Shown: piece after piece, positions 8,725 to 18,482 of the stretch
Layout of the letters: each line of letters starts with the position of its first letter
Numbering within the stretch: position 1 is the stretch's first letter
Notes under the pieces: generated by a model
Told to the model about the DNA's origin: nothing
What the model saw: the letters and a program-made list of their open reading frames with translations, nothing else
Database searches by the model: none
Position numbers and translations under genes: made by a program
DNA from: an uncultured Bacteroidia bacterium
Lineage (GTDB): Bacteria; Bacteroidota; Bacteroidia; Bacteroidales; UBA932
Reading direction: 5' to 3'
Length of the DNA stretch: 64,000 nt
Assembly (NCBI GenBank): GCA_902788095.1
Contig: CADAIT010000004.1
Coordinates: forward strand, 101,661 to 165,660

Positions 8725-9747
8725 ATGAAAAAAATCCTCCCCCTGGCCGCCGCCCTGTGCGTGATTGCCGGCAGCTGCGCCAAGGAAACCACCATCAATA
8801 CGGGCGTGAAAGCCCAGCAGTACCTGGGCATGTTCATGGAAAAGTATTATCCGCTTGTGAAAGCGGACGAAAACGGCCTGTACATCCTGGAAGACATTGA
8901 GGGCGACGGAGACCCCTGGGTGCAGGATTCCGCCTTTGTTTACGCATCGTACACCCTCCGGACGCTGGACGGCGCCATATCCAGTTCCACGGAAGACGCC
9001 ATCGCCCGGCAGCTGGGCACCTACAAGGAAAGCAATTACTATGGTCCCCGTTATATGGCCCAGGGGAAAGGAAGCAGTTTCGCAGGCCTGGACGCGCTTT
9101 TCGACGGCATGAAAGCCGGCGGTTACCGCAAAGCCGTCATTCCCGCCTGGATGCTCAACACCAGCCGTTTCGACACGCAGCAACAGTATATCAACGCCTG
9201 CAGCACCGAAACCCACATGATTTACGATGTCCGCTTCTACGGACAGACCAACGACATCCAGCGTACGGAAATCGACAGCCTGGAGCGTTATGTCCTCCGG
9301 AAGTTCAACGCAGACCGCAAAGAAAGCAGCTCCTACACGGATGACACCACGGAAGGCACCTTCTATTTCTTTTCCGACACCACGGAGTTCGCCGGCGGAC
9401 GGCATTTCCCCCAGGACACCACCCTCAAAATCAATTACACGGGGTATCTCCTGAACGGACAGGTCTTTGACACCACCGACGAAATCACCGCCAAGGACGC
9501 CCGCATTTATGTTCGCGGCAAAACCTACGAACCCGTGTCCGTCACCTTCTCCCCCACCGTCGCCAACATCAAGATGGGCAGTTCCTCCCCTATCAGCGGA
9601 TTCCAGGGCGGACTGAGCAAAATGGTATTCCTGGGGCAGAAGGCCACTTTTCTGTTCACCTCCTCCCTGGGCTACACCGGCTCCGGAAGCGGTTCTTCCA
9701 TCCCTCCCTATTCCCCGCTTGTTTTTGAAGTGGAGATTGTAAAATAA
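8725..9747 (+). CDS. FKBP-type peptidyl-prolyl cis-trans isomerase lipoprotein
   Basis: 340 residues. The start is set at ATG 8725 because it begins the signal peptide MKKILPLAAALCVIAGSC (lipobox AGSC); an ATG 9 bases upstream is less likely. Two FKBP-like regions can be seen. The C-terminal one has LKINYTGYLLNGQVFDTT, GFQGGLSKMVFLGQKATF and the closing IPPYSPLVFEVEI typical of FKBPs. It would fold proteins in the periplasm or at the outer membrane. The TAA stop overlaps the MATE start (TAATG). Confidence 0.85.
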   Translation: MKKILPLAAALCVIAGSCAKETTINTGVKAQQYLGMFMEKYYPLVKADENGLYILEDIEGDGDPWVQDSAFVYASYTLRTLDGAISSSTEDAIARQLGTYKESNYYGPRYMAQGKGSSFAGLDALFDGMKAGGYRKAVIPAWMLNTSRFDTQQQYINACSTETHMIYDVRFYGQTNDIQRTEIDSLERYVLRKFNADRKESSSYTDDTTEGTFYFFSDTTEFAGGRHFPQDTTLKINYTGYLLNGQVFDTTDEITAKDARIYVRGKTYEPVSVTFSPTVANIKMGSSSPISGFQGGLSKMVFLGQKATFLFTSSLGYTGSGSGSSIPPYSPLVFEVEIVK

Positions 9748-11147
9748 TGAGTACAGGAGCCGTCCCTACAGAACTGGGCACGAGGCCCGTCAACGCACTC
9801 ATACGCCAATACGCGGTACCCGGCATCATTGCCATGACCGCATCTTCGCTGTACAACATGGTGGACAGCGTCTATATCGGCCATATTGCCGATGTGGGTT
9901 CGCTGAGCATCGCCGGCCTGGCCGTCACGTTTCCCCTCATGAACATTTCCACGGCCTTCGGTACGCTGGTGGGCGTGGGGGCGGCCACCATGATTTCCGT
10001 CCTGCTGGGCCAGAAGAACTACAAGGTGGCCGGCAAGGTACTGTGCAACGACATCAGCCTCAACATCATTACCGGCGTGGTTTTCACCGCCGTCATGCTT
10101 TTGTGGATGGACCCGATCCTGCGCTTTTTCGGAGCATCGGACGCCACCCTCCCCTACGCCCGCGACTACATGACCGTCATTGCCCTGGGCAATGCCGTGA
10201 CGCATCTCTACTTCGGGCTCAATGCCATTATCCGCTCCTCCGGGAACCCGAAACTGGCCATGGGGCTCACCTTGTTTACCGTCACTTCCAACGCCATTCT
10301 GGACCCCCTTTTCATCTTCACGCTGGGGCTGGGCATCCGGGGCGCGGCGCTGGCCACCGTCCTGTGCCAGTGCATGGCGCTGGGCTATACGCTGTGGTAC
10401 TTTCTGAATCCGGCGCGTTTCCTGCACCTGCCCCGTTCGCTCAAGATGTTCCGCGTGGACTGGAAAATCGCCAAGGATTCCCTGGCTATCGGCATGGGGC
10501 CTTTCCTGATGAACCTGGCCAGCTGCATCGTGGTATTGTTCATCAACCAGCAGCTGGTGAAGTGGGGCGGGGACCTGGCCATCGGAGCATATGGTATCGT
10601 GAACCGCATCTCCTTCCTCTTTGTGATGATTGTGATGGGGTTCAACCAGGGCATGCAGCCCATCGCCGGCTACAATTACGGTGCGCGGCAGTACAGCCGC
10701 GTCCGGGAAGTGTACCTGAAAACCGCCGGCTGGGCCAGCCTGGTCATGCTTGTCGGCTTTATTTTTTCCGAATTCCTCTCCGGGTCCATGGTGCGCATCT
10801 TCACCTCGGACCCCGTGCTTATCGAAAAGGCCGCCCACGGCCTCCGGGTCATGAACCTGGCCTTCCCCATCATCGGCTTCCAAATGGTCACCACCAACCT
10901 GTTCCAGTGCCTGGGCATGGTGAACAAGTCCGTGTTCCTCTCCCTGTCCCGGCAGCTGCTGTTCCTGCTGCCGTGTATCTACATCCTGCCGCCGCTTTTG
11001 GAGTCCGAGAGCGGCGTCTGGTACAGTTTCCCCATTTCCGATACCATCGCCGCCGTCATCACTTTCCTCATGGGCTGGAGCCTCATCCGCAAGCTCAACA
11101 ATCTCAGGGACGGGGACGACCCGGCTATTTTAGGGAGCAAGATATAG
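9747..11147 (+). CDS. MATE-family multidrug efflux transporter
   Basis: 466 residues with about 12 membrane segments. The N-terminal MATE pattern is present (QYAVPGIIAMTASSLYNMVDSVYIGH) and is repeated in the second half (NRISFLFVMIVMGFNQGMQPIAGYNYGA). Members export cationic drugs or metabolites using a Na+ or H+ gradient. This one resembles the MepA-like group; its substrate is unknown. Translation is coupled to the FKBP gene upstream. A dispersed repeat copy covers the 3' end junction. Confidence 0.92.
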   Translation: MSTGAVPTELGTRPVNALIRQYAVPGIIAMTASSLYNMVDSVYIGHIADVGSLSIAGLAVTFPLMNISTAFGTLVGVGAATMISVLLGQKNYKVAGKVLCNDISLNIITGVVFTAVMLLWMDPILRFFGASDATLPYARDYMTVIALGNAVTHLYFGLNAIIRSSGNPKLAMGLTLFTVTSNAILDPLFIFTLGLGIRGAALATVLCQCMALGYTLWYFLNPARFLHLPRSLKMFRVDWKIAKDSLAIGMGPFLMNLASCIVVLFINQQLVKWGGDLAIGAYGIVNRISFLFVMIVMGFNQGMQPIAGYNYGARQYSRVREVYLKTAGWASLVMLVGFIFSEFLSGSMVRIFTSDPVLIEKAAHGLRVMNLAFPIIGFQMVTTNLFQCLGMVNKSVFLSLSRQLLFLLPCIYILPPLLESESGVWYSFPISDTIAAVITFLMGWSLIRKLNNLRDGDDPAILGSKI

Positions 11148-11172
11148 ATTCTTCACTTCGTTCAGAATGACA
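11146..11172. repeat. Dispersed intergenic repeat, single copy
   Basis: AGATTCTTCACTTCGTTCAG followed by AATGACA, the same family as at 5063-5108 and 62151-62195. It fills the gap between the MATE stop and the next gene and supplies a spurious ATG at 11167. Confidence 0.75.
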
Positions 11173-11178
11173 AAGGAT

Positions 11179-11784
11179 ATGCATACCATTATCAACATCG
11201 GCCGGTCTTTCGGCAGCGCCGGCGGGCATATCGGCCACGCCATCGGCAAAAAACTGGGTATCCCGTTTTACGACAACGAGCTCATTTCCAAGGTGGCCGA
11301 GGAAGAAGGCTACTCCAAGAGCCTCTTCGCCCATGCGGAGGAAAAGAGCCTGTTCTCCTTCTCCAGCTTCTTCGCGTCCAGCCGCCTGGGTTACATGGAC
11401 GGGGGTTATGTGAACGACAACGTGCTGTTCAAGATTCAGAGCGATGTCATCCGGAGCATTGCCCGGAAGGGCGACGCCATCTTCATCGGCCGCTGCGCAG
11501 ACTATATCCTCCGGGACATGGACTGCCTGAACGTGTTTGTCACGGCGCCGGAAGAATTCCGTATCCAGAGCTTGGTGAAAACAGAGGGAATGCGTGCCGA
11601 TGAAGCCGAGAAGCTCATGCGCCGGAAGGACCGCACGCGCGAGACCTATTATAATTATTATACCTTCGGTGCCTGGGGCCAGGCCGCCAACTACCACCTG
11701 TGCGTGGACAGTTCCATCCTGGGAATCGAGGGCACGGCGGACCTGATCGTGGATTTCGGCCGCAGGAGCGGTAAAATCAAGTGA
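11179..11784 (+). CDS. Cytidylate kinase-like family protein
   Basis: 201 residues of the cytidylate-kinase-2 (AAA_26) family: INIGRSFGSAGGHIGHAIGKKLGIPFYD at the N-terminus, IGRCADYIL in the centre, and a lid-like RRKDRTRETYYNYYT. A canonical cmk is present separately at 35500, so this is a paralogue whose substrate is uncertain. ATG 11179 is preferred because the earlier ATG (11167) lies in the dispersed repeat. The stop overlaps the GTG start of the serine hydrolase. Confidence 0.8.
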   Translation: MHTIINIGRSFGSAGGHIGHAIGKKLGIPFYDNELISKVAEEEGYSKSLFAHAEEKSLFSFSSFFASSRLGYMDGGYVNDNVLFKIQSDVIRSIARKGDAIFIGRCADYILRDMDCLNVFVTAPEEFRIQSLVKTEGMRADEAEKLMRRKDRTRETYYNYYTFGAWGQAANYHLCVDSSILGIEGTADLIVDFGRRSGKIK

Positions 11785-13001
11785 GGAGGGCCGGAGTCAT
11801 ACTGCTGGTCCTGGCGTTTGCGCTCATGTGCGGGCACCGGGGACCCGCCAAGCCTGCCGACGGGCCGGAGATTCACTGGCGGGACTCCCTGAACGGGTAC
11901 CTTAGCAATGACATGTCGGTCCTGCCTGCCATGGACGCCGTGGTGGACAGTTTCATGAACTTCTGGAGCCTGCGCGGGGTTTCCATGGCCGTCATGCGCA
12001 AGGATTCCCTGCTGTATGCCCGCGGATACGGCATGGCCGATGCCTCCACGCCCATGACGCCCGGCACCACGCTGCGGCTGGCTTCCGTCTCCAAGCTCCT
12101 CACGGCGGTGGGCATCATGCGCCTGCAGGAAGAAGGCAAGGTCTATATGGACACGCCGGTTTTCGGCCCCTACGGGGTTCTGAACCGCTACGACGCCTAT
12201 ATCAAGGACGCCAATTACTATCTGATTACCGTGGAGCACCTGCTGCGGCACCAGGCCGGATTCACCTCCCGCGGCGGCGACCCGGTGTTTTCCCCGTACG
12301 CCTCCCTGGACGCGCTGCTGCGGAAGCAGCTGGGCCGGACGCTGGCCTACGAGCCGGGCACCAGCCAGGAATACTCCAACCTGGGATTCCTGCTGCTGTC
12401 GCTCATTATCGAAGAAGTGTCCGGGCAGCCTTACGAGCAGTTCATGCAGGAAGAGGTGTTCTCCCCCGCCCTTTGCCGCGGATTCTCTCTGGCGGGCAAT
12501 TACCTGGCCGACAGGCATCCCGGGGAAACACGCTACTACATGCATGCCGATGCACCCTTGACCGTCTCTTTTGACGGCCGGTACGCCGCCGTGGAAAAAT
12601 GCTACGGAGGAAATAACGTGCGCGGCTCGATGGGGGCCGGCGGCTGGACGGGCTCGGCCGCGGAACTGTGCCGCCTGGTGGCGTGCATTGACGGATTCGG
12701 CCCCGTAGAAGACATTCTGTGGCCTTTTTCCGTCCGGCAGATGACCACTTACTATGACCCCGACACCTTCTCCCTGGGCTGGAACGACACAAAGCCGACG
12801 GGCGAATGGACCCGTTCCGGCTCCTTCTCCGGCACCCAGGCCCTGGTGAAAACCTTCCCCGACGGCGAGTGCTGGGTATTCATCGCCAACACCTCCACCT
12901 GGCGCGGCTCCCGCTTCGCCCACAACATCGCCGCCCTCTTCGAGAACCTCCGCGGCCGCTTCAGCGCCCAACTTCCCGTGCGCGATTTGTTCCGGGAGTA
13001 G
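11781..13001 (+). CDS. Serine hydrolase, beta-lactamase / penicillin-binding protein family
   Basis: 406 residues, secreted (hydrophobic N-terminus ILLVLAFALMCG with a possible lipobox Cys). The class C-type motifs are clear: SxxK as SVSK at residues 102-105 and YxN as YSN at 198-200; a KTG-like box is not obvious near the C-terminus. Such proteins are usually peptidases or esterases acting on peptidoglycan or small peptides rather than resistance enzymes. The start is GTG within a GTGA overlap with the previous gene. It converges with ettA with only one base between. Confidence 0.85.
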   Translation: MRRAGVILLVLAFALMCGHRGPAKPADGPEIHWRDSLNGYLSNDMSVLPAMDAVVDSFMNFWSLRGVSMAVMRKDSLLYARGYGMADASTPMTPGTTLRLASVSKLLTAVGIMRLQEEGKVYMDTPVFGPYGVLNRYDAYIKDANYYLITVEHLLRHQAGFTSRGGDPVFSPYASLDALLRKQLGRTLAYEPGTSQEYSNLGFLLLSLIIEEVSGQPYEQFMQEEVFSPALCRGFSLAGNYLADRHPGETRYYMHADAPLTVSFDGRYAAVEKCYGGNNVRGSMGAGGWTGSAAELCRLVACIDGFGPVEDILWPFSVRQMTTYYDPDTFSLGWNDTKPTGEWTRSGSFSGTQALVKTFPDGECWVFIANTSTWRGSRFAHNIAALFENLRGRFSAQLPVRDLFRE

Positions 13002-13002
13002 A

Positions 13003-14682
13003 TTATTCCATCAACTTCTTGTACTTGAAGCGTTTGGGCTGGGCGTCCGGTCCCAGGCGGAGCTTGCGGTTTTCCTCGTACTCCTGGTAGTTGCCCTCGA
13101 AGAACACCACCTTGCCCTCGCCTTCATAGGCCAGAATATGGGTGGCGATACGGTCCAGGAACCAGCGGTCGTGGCTCACCACCACAGCGCAGCCGGCGAA
13201 GTTCTCCAGGCCCTCCTCCAATGCGCGGATGGTATTCACGTCCACGTCGTTGGTGGGTTCGTCCAGCAGGAGCACGTTGCCTTCGTCCTTCAAGGTAAGG
13301 GCCAGGTGCAGGCGGTTGCGTTCACCGCCGGAGAGTACGCCGCACAGTTTTTCCTGGTCGGCCCCGGAGAAATTGAAGCGGGACACCCAGGCGCGGGCAT
13401 TCACGTCCCGGCCGCCCATGCGCACCCATTCGGAATTGCCCGCGATGGTCTCGTACACCGTCTTGTCCGGGTCTATGGACCGATGCTGCTGGTCCACGTA
13501 GGAAATTTTCACGGTTTCGCCAATCTCGATGGTGCCGCTGTCCGGCTGCTCAATTCCCATGATGAGGCGGAACAGCGTGGTTTTTCCGGCGCCGTTGGGA
13601 CCTATCACGCCCACGATGCCCGCCGGCGGCAGCTCGAAGCTCAGGTGCTCGAACAGGAGTTTGTCGCCATAGGCCTTGGACACGTCGTTGAAACGGATGA
13701 CCTTGTTGCCCAGGTGCGGACCGTTGGGAATATAGATTTCCAGGTTGGCTTCTTTCTGTTTGCTGTCGGCCGATGCCAGTTTCTCGTACGCCCCCAAACG
13801 GGCTTTCTGCTTGGCCTGACGGGCCTTGGGAGCCATGCGCACCCATTCCAGTTCCCGCTCCAGGGTTTTGCGGCGCTTGCTTTCCGCCTTTTCTTCCGCG
13901 GCCAGCCGTTTGGTCTTCTGGTCCAGCCAGGAGGAGTAGTTGCCCTTCCAGGGAATGCCCTCGCCGCGGTCCAGCTCCAGAATCCAGCCGGCCACGTTGT
14001 CCAGGAAGTAGCGGTCGTGCGTGACGGCGATCACCGTACCCTTGTACTGCTGCAGATGGGCTTCCAGCCACTGGATGGATTCGGTGTCCAGGTGGTTGGT
14101 GGGTTCGTCCAGAAGCAGCACGTCCGGTTCCTGGAGCAGCAGCCGGCACAGGGCCACACGTCGGCGCTCACCACCGGAAAGCTCCTTGATTTTCTGCTCC
14201 GACGGCGGGCACTGCAGTGCATCCATGGCCCGCTCCAGCTTGGTGTCTATCTCCCAGCCGTTTACATGGTCTATCTGCTCGGTGAGCTCCCCCTGGCGCT
14301 CGATGAGACGATTCATCTGGTCGTCGGCCATCGGCTCCATGAATTTCATGGAAATTTCATTGTATTCGGCCAGGATGTCCATAACGGGTTGCACCCCTTC
14401 CTGGACCACTTCCAGCACGGTTTTCTCCGGGTCCATCTGCGGCTCCTGCTCCAGGTAGCCCACACTGTAGCCCGGGGCCCACACCACCTCGCCTTTGTAG
14501 GATTTCTCCACTCCGGCAATGATTTTCAGGAGCGTGGACTTACCGGAACCGTTGAGGCCGATAATGCCAATTTTGGCTCCATAGAAAAAGCCCAAGTAAA
14601 TGTCTTTGAGGATAACCCGGTTGTTATGGGGGAGAATTTTGCTCACCCCGTTCATGGAAAAGATAATTTTTTCGTCGGCCAT
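13003..14682 (-). CDS. ettA: Energy-dependent translational throttle protein EttA (ABC-F)
   Basis: A 559-residue cytosolic ABC-F ATPase that binds the ribosomal E site and gates translation according to the ATP/ADP ratio. There are two ABC domains: Walker A GLNGSGKST and GPNGAGKTT, signatures LSGGERRRVALC and LSGGERNRLHLA, Walker B LLLDEPTNHLD and LLLDEPTNDVD. Between them lies the linker with basic residues (KAESKRRKTLERELEWVRMAPKARQ, given here only as position ~265-290). Length matches the family. Confidence 0.95.
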   Translation of the reverse strand: MADEKIIFSMNGVSKILPHNNRVILKDIYLGFFYGAKIGIIGLNGSGKSTLLKIIAGVEKSYKGEVVWAPGYSVGYLEQEPQMDPEKTVLEVVQEGVQPVMDILAEYNEISMKFMEPMADDQMNRLIERQGELTEQIDHVNGWEIDTKLERAMDALQCPPSEQKIKELSGGERRRVALCRLLLQEPDVLLLDEPTNHLDTESIQWLEAHLQQYKGTVIAVTHDRYFLDNVAGWILELDRGEGIPWKGNYSSWLDQKTKRLAAEEKAESKRRKTLERELEWVRMAPKARQAKQKARLGAYEKLASADSKQKEANLEIYIPNGPHLGNKVIRFNDVSKAYGDKLLFEHLSFELPPAGIVGVIGPNGAGKTTLFRLIMGIEQPDSGTIEIGETVKISYVDQQHRSIDPDKTVYETIAGNSEWVRMGGRDVNARAWVSRFNFSGADQEKLCGVLSGGERNRLHLALTLKDEGNVLLLDEPTNDVDVNTIRALEEGLENFAGCAVVVSHDRWFLDRIATHILAYEGEGKVVFFEGNYQEYEENRKLRLGPDAQPKRFKYKKLME

Positions 14683-14732
14683 GTTTTTCGCTTTTGTGCA
14701 AGATAGTGATTATTTCTCACATCGCCAAAACC

Positions 14733-16175
14733 CTATTTCTTGGGTACACGCTTGGAGGAAGAGATGGCGCCGACCGGGCAGACGAGGCGGCACAGGTGGC
14801 AACCCACGCACTTGGGGCCGATGAACTGGGGCCGGCGTGTCTCAAGATTGAAAACCAGGGCCTGGTGGCCGCCGTCCGCGCAGGAAATGGTGCAGCGGCC
14901 GCAGCCGATGCACTTCTGCGCATCAAATTTGGGATACACCACGGTGTCGCGGTCCAGGTTGGACGGGAGCCGGAACTGCGGCAGGCGTTCGCCCACCAGG
15001 TCCGCCAGATTCTCCACGCCCCGATCGGCCATATAATGCTGCAAGCCCATCGTCAGGTCCTCGATGATACGGTAGCCGTACTGCATCACGGCCGTGCACA
15101 CCTGCACGTTTCGGCAGCCCAGCTGGATGAACTCCAGGGCGTCGTGCCAGGTCTCGATGCCGCCCACGCCGCTGTATTGCACCTTTTGCATCAGGGGGTG
15201 CAGCGCCATGGACAGGATATGGCGCAGGGCGACGGGCCTCACGGCCCTGCCGGAATAGCCGGAGCCCGTCTGGCTGCCGTTCACCTCCGAGCCATCACCC
15301 ATGGTAACGCTCTTGATGGTATTAATGGCCGATATGGCGTCGGCCCCGGCAAAACAGGCGGCCGTGCCAATGTCCGAAATATGGGTGATGTTGGGCGTCA
15401 TCTTGGGAATGACGGGAATGCGGACGCTGCGCTTGACGGCGGCCGTGAAGAAAATCACGAGCTCGGGGTCCTGTCCCACGTCGCTGCCCATGCCGGCCTG
15501 CCGCATCTGCGGGCAGGAGAAATTGAGTTCCACGGCATCGCAGCCCGCGGCCTCCGCCCGCTTGGCAAGTTCCATCCACTCCTCTTCCTCGCGGCCCATG
15601 ATGGAGGCGATGACAACTTTGGAAGGATAGTCCCGTTTCAGGCGGCGCAGGATATCAAAATCCTCTTCCACGGGGTTCTCGCTGAGCTGTTCCATGTTCC
15701 GGAAGCCAAAGAAGTCTCCGTGCTCACCGGTTACGTGGACTGCGTCGAAGCGGGGCGACACTTCCTTGATTTCCTGAAAGCAGATGGTCTTGTAAAACAC
15801 CCCGGCCCATCCGGCATCAAAAGCCCGGGCCACCATGTCATAATTGGTACTGACGGCCGATGACGCCAGAAAGAAGGGATTCTCGCAGCGGATGCCGCAG
15901 AAGTCAATCGCCAGGCTGGGAAGGGGCCCGGAAGGCACCTCCGGAAGCGCCTTTACCAGTTCACGGATACGGATGGGAAAGTCATAATGGATACAGGCCT
16001 TCTCCGCTGCAACGAGTTCCTCCTCTGAGCAGTCCTTCACCCATCGGCGGGCAATAGCTTGGTTACCAAATCGGACGGCACGGACGGCCCTTGCCGGGTC
16101 TCCGTTCTTACACGCTTTGCTGCAGGGCGCATCGACACAGAAAAGACAACGGGAGGCTTCTTCCAGAATGTTCAT
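14733..16175 (-). CDS. preA: NAD-dependent dihydropyrimidine dehydrogenase subunit PreA-like, with extra N-terminal Fe-S region
   Basis: 480 residues. The centre is a flavin (FMN) DHOD-type barrel (NFSCPQMRQAGMGSDVGQ, then INTIKSVTM and GVGGIETWHDALEFI). The C-terminus carries two 4Fe-4S motifs (CIGCGRCTISC and CVGCHLCRLVCPVGAI), as in PreA, which with PreT reduces uracil/thymine. Unlike E. coli PreA (~411 residues) it begins with ~50 residues holding CLFCVDAPCSKAC, a motif normally found in PreT/GltD. No preT follows here, so its electron partner is unknown. Confidence 0.85.
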   Translation of the reverse strand: MNILEEASRCLFCVDAPCSKACKNGDPARAVRAVRFGNQAIARRWVKDCSEEELVAAEKACIHYDFPIRIRELVKALPEVPSGPLPSLAIDFCGIRCENPFFLASSAVSTNYDMVARAFDAGWAGVFYKTICFQEIKEVSPRFDAVHVTGEHGDFFGFRNMEQLSENPVEEDFDILRRLKRDYPSKVVIASIMGREEEEWMELAKRAEAAGCDAVELNFSCPQMRQAGMGSDVGQDPELVIFFTAAVKRSVRIPVIPKMTPNITHISDIGTAACFAGADAISAINTIKSVTMGDGSEVNGSQTGSGYSGRAVRPVALRHILSMALHPLMQKVQYSGVGGIETWHDALEFIQLGCRNVQVCTAVMQYGYRIIEDLTMGLQHYMADRGVENLADLVGERLPQFRLPSNLDRDTVVYPKFDAQKCIGCGRCTISCADGGHQALVFNLETRRPQFIGPKCVGCHLCRLVCPVGAISSSKRVPKK

Positions 16176-16230
16176 ACGACAGATAGTTTAGTATGCCAAG
16201 GTAGGGATTTTTTGATGAATTTGCAAATGC

Positions 16231-17619
16231 CTAATGCAGCAGCATCCACTTCACCAGCTTGAACATCCCGTACGGCATGTAACGGAATTTCAGGTCTATC
16301 CAGGTGGGTGTTTTCACCACGCTGCGCTCATGGCTGAAAGCCAGGAAACTGCGCTCCGAGTGGTAGCTGCCCATGCCGGAATTGCCCACGCCGCCAAAGG
16401 GAATGTTGCTGTTGGCAATGTGCATGATGGTGTCGTTGATGCAGGCGCCGCCGGAAGTGGTCCTGCCGATGATATCCCAGCCATCGGCCCCCTTGCCGAA
16501 ATAATAGAAGGCCAGGGGTTTCTCGCGGCGGTTCACAAAGTCCGCCACCGCCTGCCGGTCCTTGAAGGTGAGGATGGGGAAGATGGGGCCGAAAATCTCC
16601 TCCTGCATCACGGGCGCATCCGGCGAAACGCCTTCCAGCAGGGTGGGCTCTATCCACAGCTTTTCCTTGTTGTAATGGCCTCCGGCAACGATTTTCCCGT
16701 CTTTCAGGTAGCCGGTGAGCCGGTCGAAGGCGCTGTCTTTCACAATGTGCACAAAGAGCCGGGACTGCTCCGTTCCGTCCGGGTACAGGCCGGCGAGCTC
16801 CCGCTTGAAGGCATCGACAAAAGCGTCTTTGATATCCTCATGCAGGAACAGGTAATCCGGGGCGATGCAGGTTTGCCCGCTGTTGAGGCATTTGCCCCAG
16901 GCGATGCGCCGGGCGGCCAGGGTGAGGTCGGCGTCCTTGTCCACGATGCAAGGGCTCTTGCCGCCCAGCTCCAGCACCATCGGCGTTAAATACTGCGCCT
17001 GCGCGGCCATGGCAATCTTGCCTAAGGACGGGCTGCCGGTGAGGAACACCAGGTCGTAGCGGTGCTTGAACAGTTCGCCGTTCACTACGCGATTGCCCTG
17101 CACCACGGCCACGTACTCCTCCGGGAAGGTGTCGGCAATGAATTCTTCAATGACCTTGGAGACTTCCGGAACGTAGGGCGAGGGCTTTAAAATGGCCGTA
17201 CAGCCAGCCGAGATGGCGCCTACGAGCGGGTTCAGGAGAAGCTGTACGGGATAGTTCCAGGGACTGACGATGAGCGTGCAGCCCAGCGGTTCGCGCACGA
17301 TGTAGCTGGAGGACGGCATGCCGGTGAGGGGCGTGGGACGACGCTTGCGACGGGCCCATTTGTCCACTTTGCGGATGGCCTCCGAAATCTCCCCGTACAC
17401 CAGGCCGATTTCTGTCATGAAAGCTTCCTCGTAACTCTTGTGCAAATTGGCCCACAGGGCGTCGCAGAGCGGTTTTTCCCACTTCTGCAGGCCGGCCTTG
17501 AAGGCTTTTAACTCCTGCTTGCGCCAGGCCACGTCGCGGGTGACGCCCGTGGCATAGAACGCCCGCTGCTTTTCCACCAGTTCCTGAATTCTTGCTGCGC
17601 TTGTATTTTCCAGTGCCAT
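16231..17619 (-). CDS. Aldehyde dehydrogenase family protein
   Basis: 462 residues, class 3-like NAD(P)-dependent aldehyde dehydrogenase. Visible: SPWNYPVQL, FLTGSPSLGK cofactor loop, general base Glu217 in LELGGKSP and nucleophile Cys251 in NSGQTCIAPDY; C-terminal INDTIMHIANSNIPFGGVG. ATG 17619 is chosen over a longer frame because the family begins there. The C-terminus has a hydrophobic stretch (YMPYGMFKLVKWMLL) as in membrane-associated ALDH3 types. It lies one base after the SDR gene on the same strand, implying a joint pathway for an alcohol/aldehyde substrate. Confidence 0.92.
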   Translation of the reverse strand: MALENTSAARIQELVEKQRAFYATGVTRDVAWRKQELKAFKAGLQKWEKPLCDALWANLHKSYEEAFMTEIGLVYGEISEAIRKVDKWARRKRRPTPLTGMPSSSYIVREPLGCTLIVSPWNYPVQLLLNPLVGAISAGCTAILKPSPYVPEVSKVIEEFIADTFPEEYVAVVQGNRVVNGELFKHRYDLVFLTGSPSLGKIAMAAQAQYLTPMVLELGGKSPCIVDKDADLTLAARRIAWGKCLNSGQTCIAPDYLFLHEDIKDAFVDAFKRELAGLYPDGTEQSRLFVHIVKDSAFDRLTGYLKDGKIVAGGHYNKEKLWIEPTLLEGVSPDAPVMQEEIFGPIFPILTFKDRQAVADFVNRREKPLAFYYFGKGADGWDIIGRTTSGGACINDTIMHIANSNIPFGGVGNSGMGSYHSERSFLAFSHERSVVKTPTWIDLKFRYMPYGMFKLVKWMLLH

Positions 17620-17620
17620 A

Positions 17621-18427
17621 TTATTTCCTCCTGCCGGTAAAATGATCCATAACTGTATAGAGCCCGCACACATCGCCAAACAGGAAGTTGAACCAGCTGT
17701 GCGGGAAGATGCCTTGCATGAGGCGGATAAAGTGCGACGGGAAGTTGATGCCGCGGTAGCCCAGATCCAGTTCCACGGCCCGCAGGGCCTTCCGGGCCAC
17801 CTCCTCCGGCGGCAGAATGCGGAAGAAGGAATGAATGCCGTCGAACATGCCGGTATTGATGAAATACGGGGCGATGGTGGTGATTTTCACCGGACTCTTC
17901 TCCCGTTCCAGCTCAATGCGCACGCTCTCGCTCCAGCCGATGGCCGCCCACTTGGAGGCAGCGTACAGCGACATTTTGGGCAGCGCCAGCATGCCGGCCG
18001 ACGAGGTAATGTTGCAAATGTGCCCCACGCCGCGTTCTTTCATGGGCTTGAGGTAGCGCCGCGTCACGTACATGGCGCCTTTGGTATTGATGTCCATGGT
18101 ACGGTCGATGTCCTGGTCCGTCTGCTCGGCAAACGTCTTGTTGTTGGTGATGATGCCCGCGTTGTTGATAAGGAGGTCCACATCGCCACAGGCGGTCTTG
18201 GTTGCGGCAAATGCCGTGTCGATGGACGCGGGATTGGCGATATCGGCCTTGAAGCCTTTGATGAAGCCCTTGGCGGAGAGCTCCTGCACGGTAGCGTCTA
18301 TGGCGGCCTCGTTGATGTCCCATACGATTACCTGGCTGGCGCCCATTTCCAGGCACCGCCGGGCCATGATTTTCCCAATGCCGGAGCATCCGCCGGTAAT
18401 GAGAACGGTCTTTCCTTGTATTTTCAT
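17621..18427 (-). CDS. Short-chain dehydrogenase/reductase (SDR)
   Basis: 268 residues. Classical SDR motifs: TGGCSGIG dinucleotide loop near residue 10, NNAGI, and catalytic Ser...YAASKWA (YxxxK). The ~60-residue C-terminal extension with LMQGIFPHSWFNFLFGDVCG resembles retinol/sterol-type SDRs that associate with membranes. ATG 18427 begins the beta strand that leads to the glycine loop; upstream in-frame codons lie in the polA intergenic. It is the first gene of a two-gene unit with the aldehyde dehydrogenase. Confidence 0.9.
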   Translation of the reverse strand: MKIQGKTVLITGGCSGIGKIMARRCLEMGASQVIVWDINEAAIDATVQELSAKGFIKGFKADIANPASIDTAFAATKTACGDVDLLINNAGIITNNKTFAEQTDQDIDRTMDINTKGAMYVTRRYLKPMKERGVGHICNITSSAGMLALPKMSLYAASKWAAIGWSESVRIELEREKSPVKITTIAPYFINTGMFDGIHSFFRILPPEEVARKALRAVELDLGYRGINFPSHFIRLMQGIFPHSWFNFLFGDVCGLYTVMDHFTGRRK

Positions 18428-18482
18428 GTGTTCAGGTTTTAGCAACACAAATTTACGAAAATTATTCGTACCTTTGGAGGCT

